From Lutibacter sp. (GTDB taxonomy: Bacteria; Bacteroidota; Bacteroidia; Flavobacteriales; Flavobacteriaceae): DNA of 12,278 nt. Location: assembly GCA_003516285.1 (NCBI GenBank), contig DPCK01000134.1:8444-20721 (forward strand), in the 5' to 3' direction. Positions 1 through 5,201 of this stretch are shown here, one piece after another. A program made the translations under genes and the position numbers. The first letter of the stretch is position 1; every line of letters begins with the position of its first letter. Under the pieces are notes generated by a model, which was not told where the DNA came from, made no database searches, and was given only the letters and a program-made list of their open reading frames with translations.

Positions 1-887
1 TGCAATTGTATGATGCCGTTTTCAGTAAATTAAATTTACCGGGAACCATCATAAAATTGAACAATCGTAAAATATTGGCGGGTATCGCCGAAATTATTGG
101 AGCGGCTGATAAATTAATCGATTTTACGGTAGCGCTTGATAAATTGGACAAGATTGGTTCCGATGGCGTTGCCAATGAAATGATGGAAAAAGGCATTTCT
201 GAAGAAGCCATTGAAAAAGTTAAACCATTATTCAATTTTCAAGGAAGCAATCAGGAAAAATTAAACCAATTGCAGACTTTATTGGCCGAATCGAAAGAAG
301 GCACAAGCGGCGTGGAAGATTTATGTTTTGTGGTTGATACCATTGAAAAATTCGGACTGGAATCGGCCAAACTGGTGATTGACATTACCTTGGCGCGCGG
401 CCTGAATTATTATACCGGTGCCATTTATGAAGTTTCCGCTCCGGAAGGCGTAAATATGGGATCTATTGGCGGTGGCGGAAGGTATGACGATTTGACCGGA
501 ATTTTCGGTTTAAATGATATGAGCGGCGTTGGTATTTCGTTTGGTTTGGACCGAATTTATTTGGTGCTGGAAGAATTAAACTTATTTACGGATCTTGAGT
601 TGCCAAAACCAAAAGTCCTTTTTATTAATTTTGGAGATGCTGAAGCTGCTTTTTGTATGAAAGCCTTGGTTGAATTAAGGAAAAACAACATCAAATCGGA
701 ATTATATCCCGACAATGCAAAATTAAAAAAGCAAATGAATTATGCCAATAAAAGGGGAATTCCTTTTGTGGTGATGGTTGGATCTACGGAAATTGAAAAC
801 AACACCTACACCCTAAAAAATATGCAAAGCGGGGAGCAGGAAGTTTGCGGATTAAAAGAATTAATTAGAATAACGGCGCTACTTTAA
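1..887 (+). CDS. hisS: Histidyl-tRNA synthetase, 5'-truncated by the window edge
   Basis: Class II aminoacyl-tRNA synthetase that charges tRNA-His with histidine in the cytoplasm. About 294 C-terminal residues are visible; the family is usually about 430-460 aa, so roughly the first third, including motif 1, lies upstream. The frame is open from the left edge. The TTG at 6 is an internal Leu codon, not a start. Visible in order, numbering the residue at 6 as 1: NNRKILAGI (19-27), the histidine-specific motif ARGLNYYTG (130-138) with catalytic Arg131 (equivalent to E. coli Arg259), glycine-rich GGGGRYDDL (155-163), motif 3 GVGISFGLDRI (174-184) with its ATP-binding Arg, then a C-terminal anticodon-binding domain (about 202-290). 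The insert with FNFQGSNQEKL (about 76-86) resembles HisRS of other Bacteroidota. The stop is TAA at 885-887, and folE follows after 55 nt with its own promoter. Identity is secure; only the start is missing. Confidence 0.96.
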   Translation, partial: QLYDAVFSKLNLPGTIIKLNNRKILAGIAEIIGAADKLIDFTVALDKLDKIGSDGVANEMMEKGISEEAIEKVKPLFNFQGSNQEKLNQLQTLLAESKEGTSGVEDLCFVVDTIEKFGLESAKLVIDITLARGLNYYTGAIYEVSAPEGVNMGSIGGGGRYDDLTGIFGLNDMSGVGISFGLDRIYLVLEELNLFTDLELPKPKVLFINFGDAEAAFCMKALVELRKNNIKSELYPDNAKLKKQMNYANKRGIPFVVMVGSTEIENNTYTLKNMQSGEQEVCGLKELIRITALL

Positions 888-896
888 AATAAGTTG

Positions 897-904
897 TAAA
901 TTTG
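897..904 (+). promoter_or_regulatory. Bacteroidota-type -7 promoter element (TAAATTTG) for folE
   Basis: TAAATTTG matches the Bacteroidota primary-sigma -7 consensus TAnnTTTG exactly. It begins 10 nt after the hisS stop codon. Transcription would start near 910, giving a leader of about 10 nt to the ATG at 922 or about 30 nt to the ATG at 943. I see no convincing -33 TTTG box, so this is inferred from the -7 match and its position. Confidence 0.5.
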
Positions 905-942
905 CCGTTTAATGACTAAAAATGTTTGAAGGTAAAAACATA

Positions 943-1617
943 ATGACAAACAGAATTGATGAAATGGGAGATGATCACGTAGGGTCATCCGCTAAAACGC
1001 CTTTGAGATCTGATGCTTTTGATATTTCAGACCACGAGAAAATTGCACGAATTCAAGAAAGCGTGAAAGATATTTTGATTACTTTGGGAATGGATTTAAA
1101 TGATGACAGTTTAAAAGGAACCCCAAAAAGAGTCGCAAAATCATTTGTGAATGAACTTTTTGGCGGATTAAATCCGGCTAATAAACCAAAATTATCCACC
1201 TTCGACAATAATTACAAGTATGGCGAAATGTTGGTGGAAAAAAACATTGTTGTTTATTCCACCTGCGAACATCACTTATTGCCAATTGTTGGAAGGGCGC
1301 ACGTTGCTTACATTTCCAACGGAAATGTGATCGGATTGTCTAAAATGAATCGCATTGTTGATTATTATGCAAAACGACCTCAAGTTCAGGAACGTTTAAC
1401 GATGCAAGTGGTGCAATCGTTACAGGAAGCATTGGGCACGGAAGATGTGGCTTGTGTAATTGACGCCAAACATTTATGCGTAAATTCGCGTGGTGTTCGC
1501 GATATTGAAAGCAGCACCGTAACATCCGAATTCGGCGGTAAATTTAAAGATGAAAACGTTCGCAGGGAGTTTTTGGATTACATAAAAATGGATACGGATT
1601 TTGAGGGTATGAAATAA
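943..1617 (+). CDS. folE: GTP cyclohydrolase I
   Basis: Cytoplasmic zinc enzyme that converts GTP to 7,8-dihydroneopterin triphosphate plus formate, the first step of tetrahydrofolate (and other pterin) synthesis. Zinc ligands are visible in CEHH (Cys and second His, codons about 1264-1275) and in HLCVNSRG (second Cys), matching E. coli Cys110, His113 and Cys181. Other family blocks are GLSKMNRIVDYYAKRPQVQERLT and the C-terminal SSTVTSEFGGKF. The protein has 224 aa from this start. An in-frame ATG at 922 would add 7 residues (231 aa). I prefer 943 because 922 leaves only about 10 nt of leader after the predicted transcription start and because MTNRIDEMGDD begins like flavobacterial FolE; neither start has a good ribosome-binding site. 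It carries the N-terminal extension typical of type I FolE in this group (about 30 residues before the conserved core). A hairpin terminator follows at 22 nt. Confidence 0.96.
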   Translation: MTNRIDEMGDDHVGSSAKTPLRSDAFDISDHEKIARIQESVKDILITLGMDLNDDSLKGTPKRVAKSFVNELFGGLNPANKPKLSTFDNNYKYGEMLVEKNIVVYSTCEHHLLPIVGRAHVAYISNGNVIGLSKMNRIVDYYAKRPQVQERLTMQVVQSLQEALGTEDVACVIDAKHLCVNSRGVRDIESSTVTSEFGGKFKDENVRREFLDYIKMDTDFEGMK

Positions 1618-1638
1618 AATATTACAATTTCAATCAAC

Positions 1639-1667
1639 AAAAAAAGCATCCACTCGGGTGCTTTTTT
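1639..1667. terminator. Bidirectional Rho-independent terminator between folE and the DUF2752 gene
   Basis: AAAAAAAGCATCC (1639-1651), loop ACTC, then GGGTGCTTTTTT (1656-1667). The stem pairs fully with one T-G wobble on the folE strand. It is flanked by A-run and T-run, so it reads as a U-tailed hairpin from either side. Its right edge overlaps the TAA stop of the minus-strand gene (1666-1668), so the convergent units share one terminator. Confidence 0.85.
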
Positions 1668-2067
1668 AGTTTGGCGCCAGCAAATTAAACGGGTAATAAG
1701 GAATATTTCTAAGAACCCAAAAGACAACAATAATAGCCAAAATTACCAAAGGCGTTTTTGGATGATACACATAATTGTAAATTTTTTTTTTGAAAATTGA
1801 ATTGATGCCTGTGACAATAAAGTGGTAACCCAAAATAAATAAACTGATTAAATACAATACATTCTGTCGTAAAACACCCAAAACATTAAAATTTAAAAGC
1901 TGGTGTGTGGCGCGCTGGCTTCCACAACCCGGGCAATAAATGCCGGTGGTATAGTACAAAGGACATTCAGGAAAAAAGCTGGCTTCATTTGGGTTGATAA
2001 AAAAATAAAATAAAGCCAAACTTAGTACACCAAAAATAATTGCGAACCATTTAATTTTCTTGAACAT
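1666..2067 (-). CDS. DUF2752 family small membrane protein
   Basis: A 133-aa predicted inner-membrane protein of unknown function. It shows the DUF2752 signature: an N-terminal membrane helix (about 7-24), then the Cys-rich stretch ECPLYYTTGIYCPGCGSQRA (34-53) with Cys35, Cys45 and Cys48 in CPGCG. A second helix follows (about 68-88), then a basic loop and a third helix (about 106-121) leading into a C-terminal RNIPYYPFNLLAP. The CPxCG arrangement could bind metal or form a disulfide, but neither is shown here. It lies 6 nt downstream of the CD225/dispanin gene and is almost certainly co-transcribed with it. Both are small multi-pass membrane proteins, which suggests a shared role. The ATG at 2067 has only an A/T-rich leader and no Shine-Dalgarno. 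Family assignment is confident; function is not known. Confidence 0.85.
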   Translation of the reverse strand: MFKKIKWFAIIFGVLSLALFYFFINPNEASFFPECPLYYTTGIYCPGCGSQRATHQLLNFNVLGVLRQNVLYLISLFILGYHFIVTGINSIFKKKIYNYVYHPKTPLVILAIIVVFWVLRNIPYYPFNLLAPN

Positions 2068-2073
2068 ATTTTT

Positions 2074-2340
2074 TTAAAAATCGCCTATCAGCGCAAATCC
2101 ACCAATAGCAAAGACAATTATAAGATAAAACAATCCAATGATAAGACTGGAAACGATTCCCCAAGTCATCCATCTCTGGGCTTCTTCGGAAGCTTTTTTA
2201 GCGCCTTCATAATCTCCCATTTCAAACTTGGCATTAACTTGTGCAGCAAACACAATACCTGCAATTCCAAAAGGCAAACAGCAAAATATAGTCACTAAAA
2301 TTGATTCTATCAAGTAGTTTTTTGGTGGATGTTGGTTCAT
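2074..2340 (-). CDS. CD225/dispanin family membrane protein (IFITM-like fold)
   Basis: An 88-aa membrane protein matching the CD225/dispanin family, the superfamily of vertebrate interferon-induced transmembrane proteins. The N-terminal PPKNYLIESILVTIFCCLPF (5-24) contains the family's re-entrant hydrophobic segment with adjacent Cys20-Cys21, at the place of the twin Cys that is palmitoylated in vertebrate IFITM3. The family's GIxGIVxAAxVN pattern follows (25-36), then a polar loop with GDYEGAKKASEEAQRW (42-57) and a C-terminal transmembrane helix (about 59-82). Length is normal for bacterial members, whose function is largely unknown. It is the first gene of a two-gene minus-strand unit with the DUF2752 gene. 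The start ATG (2338-2340) follows an A-rich leader without Shine-Dalgarno. Antiviral or membrane-stiffening activity should not be inferred from the family name alone. Confidence 0.85.
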   Translation of the reverse strand: MNQHPPKNYLIESILVTIFCCLPFGIAGIVFAAQVNAKFEMGDYEGAKKASEEAQRWMTWGIVSSLIIGLFYLIIVFAIGGFALIGDF

Positions 2341-2475
2341 ATTGAATCTTTTTTTCGATTTAATTTTGTAATACCAAAGTATGAAAAAAATTAAATAATT
2401 TGAAGGATTTAGTGATTTACCTGAAAAAAAAAGAATGTTTTAAAATGACTTAAATCCTGTTAAAAGAATCTTGGC

Positions 2476-2498
2476 AAGTAATTCGTAAAAATACTTGA
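2476..2498. repeat. Short inverted repeat CAAGTA-N11-TACTTG
   Basis: Two perfect 6-nt arms separated by 11 nt. They sit within a divergent intergenic region, about 200 nt before the GH31 start and 140 nt before the dispanin start. GGC directly before the left-arm CAAGTA overlap and a TTGCC at 2506-2510 could extend a hairpin. It could be a regulator site or chance; no matching regulator gene is in the window. Confidence 0.3.
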
Positions 2499-2664
2499 AT
2501 ATAGTTGCCGGATGGAATTCTCATTAAAATTGTTGTTATAAAACCGTGATTTATGCTATATTTTTATACGAATTTTAGACATATTATTTTGTTGAATTTC
2601 AATGAAATATGATTTTTGTCTTGTATTTAAAAGAAAATAACGATTTTTAAATTATTTATTTTAG

Positions 2665-2672
2665 TACGTTTG
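2665..2672 (+). promoter_or_regulatory. -7 promoter element (TACGTTTG) for the GH31 gene
   Basis: TACGTTTG matches TAnnTTTG exactly and lies 24 nt before the ATG at 2697, giving a predicted leader of about 20 nt. A T-run at 2644-2648 sits about where a weak -33 element would be. The leader is A/T-rich and lacks a Shine-Dalgarno, as expected for this phylum. Confidence 0.6.
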
Positions 2673-2696
2673 CATTTTGTTCAAATAAAATAATTT

Positions 2697-5114
2697 ATGA
2701 TTATAAATACCGAACTGGAATTAAAAGGCAATCAATTTCCTTCGAAAATAATTTCCTATAAAAAAGATGTTGACACACTCTATTTTAGGAGTGAAAATAA
2801 TGTAGTGTTACAGCTTACCATTCAAAGAGACAGTGTGTTGCGTTTTCGTTATACCACAACTTCAATATTTGAAAATGATTTTTCTTATGCCATAACACGT
2901 TATGCGAGCAGGGGATTTAACCATCTTGAAGTAACCGAAGACGAAATCAATTATATCATTACCACTTCAAAGTTAGTTTGCCATATATCAAAAGAAGATA
3001 TGAGAAAATCTATTTTTGATGCAAAAGACAATACCCTTATTTCTGAAGATGAACTTGGTTTTCATTGGGAAGAAAGTTACGAATTTGGAGGCAATATTGT
3101 AAAAATGTCCAAAAATTCACAAGAAAAAGAAAGTTATTACGGATTGGGAGACAAACCGGTTGCCTTAAATTTAAAAAGTAAACGTTTTGAGAATTGGGTG
3201 ACCGATTCTTATGCATTCGACAAAGATACTGATCCAATTTATAAAGCAATTCCATTTTACACAGGACTTCATCACGGAAAAGCTTACGGCATATTTTTTG
3301 ACAACTCTTTTCGCTCCTATTTCGATTTTTGTCAGGAACGCAGAAATGTCACCAGTTTTTGGGCGCAGGGCGGTGAGATGAATTATTATTTTATTTACGG
3401 TCCGGAAATGGGAGAAGTGGTTTCCAATTATACTGATTTAACCGGAAAACCGCACGAATTGCCGCCGCTTTGGGCCTTGGGATACCACCAATGCAAATGG
3501 AGTTATTATCCGGAAACAAACGTTAAAGAGATCACCAATAAGTTTAGAGAGTTACATATTCCTTGTGATGCTATTTATTTAGATATCGATTATATGGAGG
3601 GTTTTAGGTGTTTTACCTGGAATAAAGAATATTTTCCAAATCCTAAACGAATGGTTAAAGAATTGGCTGATATCGGTTTTAAAACCGTAGCTATTATTGA
3701 TCCTGGAATTAAAATAGACAATGATTACAGCGTTTTTAAGGAAGGACTTGACAAAGATTATTTTTGTAAACGTGCCGATGGTCCGTATATGAAAGGAAAG
3801 GTGTGGCCGGGAGAATGTTATTTCCCCGATTTCACAAAACCGGAAGTCCGCGAATGGTGGTCGGGTTTATTTAAAGAACTGATTGAAGATATTGGTGTAA
3901 AAGGCGTATGGAACGACATGAACGAACCCGCAATTATGGATGTTCCCGGAAAAACATTTCCGGATGATGTAAGGCATAATTACGACGGAAATGAATGCAG
4001 CCACAGAAAAGCGCACAACATTTACGGAATGCAAATGGCAAGAGCCACTTACCAAGGATTAAAAAAATTCTCCTATCCAAAACGCCCTTTTGTGATTACC
4101 AGAGCTGCTTATGCAGGCACACAACGCTATTCATCAACTTGGACAGGCGATAATGTGGCGACTTGGGATCATTTAACCATTGCAAATTTACAGGCGCAAC
4201 GTATGTGTATGTCAGGATTTTCCTTTGTGGGATCAGATATTGGCGGATTTGCAGAGCAACCAAATGGCGAACTTTATGCACGTTGGATTCAGTTAGGAAT
4301 TTTCCATCCATTTTGCAGAACACATTCATCAGGCGATCACGGCGACCAGGAACCTTGGGCTTTTGGAGATAACATTACCGATATTGTCAGAAAATTCATT
4401 GAAATCAGGTACCAATTGCTGCCTTATTTATATACGGCATTTTGGCGTTATGCCACAGAAGGGATTCCGATTTTGAAATCCTTGGTTTTATATGATCAGG
4501 CAGATGTGCATACGCATTATAGAAATGATGAATTTGTGTTTGGCGAAAAAATACTCGCCTGCCCAATTACTGAGCCAAATGCCAAAGGCAGAAGAATGTA
4601 TGTACCGGAAGGGAACTGGTACAATTTCTGGGACAATACACTGGTTAAAGGCGGAAATGAAGTTTGGGTTGATGCTGATTTGGACAGTATGCCCATTTTT
4701 GTGAAAGAAGGCGCCATTATCCCAAAATACCCTATTCAGCAATATGTTGGAGAAAAGGAAATAACCGAACTTCATTTGGATGTATTTTTTAAATTCGGGA
4801 AAGAAAAATCTCAGGTTTATGAAGATGCCGAAGATGGATTCGATTATAAAAAAGGAAGATTTAGTTTACGAAATTTCAATCTTTTGGGCAAAGAGGATTC
4901 CTTGACCATTCAACAATTTAAATCGGGAAAATATATTACTTCCTATGAAACTTTTGAAATTAATTTAATTGGATTGCCTTTTGAAATTAAAAAAGTGGAG
5001 GTGGACAATGTTAAAATTGATTTGGAGTCCAGTCTAAAAGAAAATGTTTTGGTGATTTCAAAAGAATTTACAGAGCTTCATATTATTGGCAAAAAAGCAA
5101 TAATTATTGATTAA
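2697..5114 (+). CDS. Glycoside hydrolase family 31 alpha-glucosidase, cytoplasmic
   Basis: An 805-aa retaining alpha-glycosidase of GH31, most likely releasing glucose from the non-reducing ends of alpha-gluco-oligosaccharides. The N-terminal half holds a mutarotase-like beta-sandwich (about 1-240) with YGLGDKPVALNLK (148-160). The catalytic barrel starts at PPLWALGYHQCKWSYYPE (256-273). DAIYLDIDYM (291-300) is the usual substrate-binding strand. The nucleophile is Asp407 in WNDMNEP (405-411) and the acid/base is Asp485 in WTGDN (482-486); VGSDIGGF (511-518) and HPFCRTHS (537-544) complete the active-site loops. C-terminal beta domains, including a DUF5110-like part, follow (about 590-805). 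There is no signal peptide, so the enzyme probably acts on imported sugars. The length is normal and both catalytic residues are present. It is transcribed alone, with its own promoter and terminator. Exact specificity (maltose, isomaltose or other) cannot be read from the sequence. Confidence 0.93.
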   Translation: MIINTELELKGNQFPSKIISYKKDVDTLYFRSENNVVLQLTIQRDSVLRFRYTTTSIFENDFSYAITRYASRGFNHLEVTEDEINYIITTSKLVCHISKEDMRKSIFDAKDNTLISEDELGFHWEESYEFGGNIVKMSKNSQEKESYYGLGDKPVALNLKSKRFENWVTDSYAFDKDTDPIYKAIPFYTGLHHGKAYGIFFDNSFRSYFDFCQERRNVTSFWAQGGEMNYYFIYGPEMGEVVSNYTDLTGKPHELPPLWALGYHQCKWSYYPETNVKEITNKFRELHIPCDAIYLDIDYMEGFRCFTWNKEYFPNPKRMVKELADIGFKTVAIIDPGIKIDNDYSVFKEGLDKDYFCKRADGPYMKGKVWPGECYFPDFTKPEVREWWSGLFKELIEDIGVKGVWNDMNEPAIMDVPGKTFPDDVRHNYDGNECSHRKAHNIYGMQMARATYQGLKKFSYPKRPFVITRAAYAGTQRYSSTWTGDNVATWDHLTIANLQAQRMCMSGFSFVGSDIGGFAEQPNGELYARWIQLGIFHPFCRTHSSGDHGDQEPWAFGDNITDIVRKFIEIRYQLLPYLYTAFWRYATEGIPILKSLVLYDQADVHTHYRNDEFVFGEKILACPITEPNAKGRRMYVPEGNWYNFWDNTLVKGGNEVWVDADLDSMPIFVKEGAIIPKYPIQQYVGEKEITELHLDVFFKFGKEKSQVYEDAEDGFDYKKGRFSLRNFNLLGKEDSLTIQQFKSGKYITSYETFEINLIGLPFEIKKVEVDNVKIDLESSLKENVLVISKEFTELHIIGKKAIIID

Positions 5115-5150
5115 GCTATATGTTTCATTAAAATAAGACTTATAAAAACA

Positions 5151-5181
5151 AAAAAGCTTCCCGATTTTTGGGAAGCTTTTT
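5151..5181. terminator. Bidirectional Rho-independent terminator between GH31 and the TonB-dependent receptor
   Basis: A perfect 12-bp stem, AAAAAGCTTCCC (5151-5162) and GGGAAGCTTTTT (5170-5181), with a 7-nt loop. A and T runs on the two sides let it work in both directions. It lies 37 nt after the GH31 stop and 21 nt beyond the receptor stop. Confidence 0.9.
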
Positions 5182-5201
5182 AAATTATAGCAATAAAATT
5201 T

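Larger units (their letters stand above)
2341..2696. other. Divergent intergenic region between the dispanin and GH31 genes
   Basis: This 356-bp, very AT-rich stretch has no plausible reading frame, tRNA or repeat array. It must hold the start signals of both flanking genes. The GH31 promoter element is clear (2665-2672). For the dispanin gene there is only an imperfect candidate near 2375-2382. A short inverted repeat, CAAGTA (2476-2481) and TACTTG (2493-2498), lies in the middle. Confidence 0.6.

Noticed and set aside
922..942. Upstream ATG of folE adding seven residues
   Set aside because: It is in frame and possible, but its leader after the predicted transcription start would be about 10 nt and the extra residues do not resemble known FolE N-termini.
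2375..2382. Possible minus-strand -7 element for the dispanin gene (ATACTTTG on the complement)
   Set aside because: The spacing between TA and TTTG is one base short of TAnnTTTG and no -33 box is seen, so it is not called as a promoter.
4096..4775. Several open frames of 66-95 codons on both strands inside the GH31 gene
   Set aside because: They lie wholly inside a strongly supported gene, lack start signals, and their translations resemble no family.
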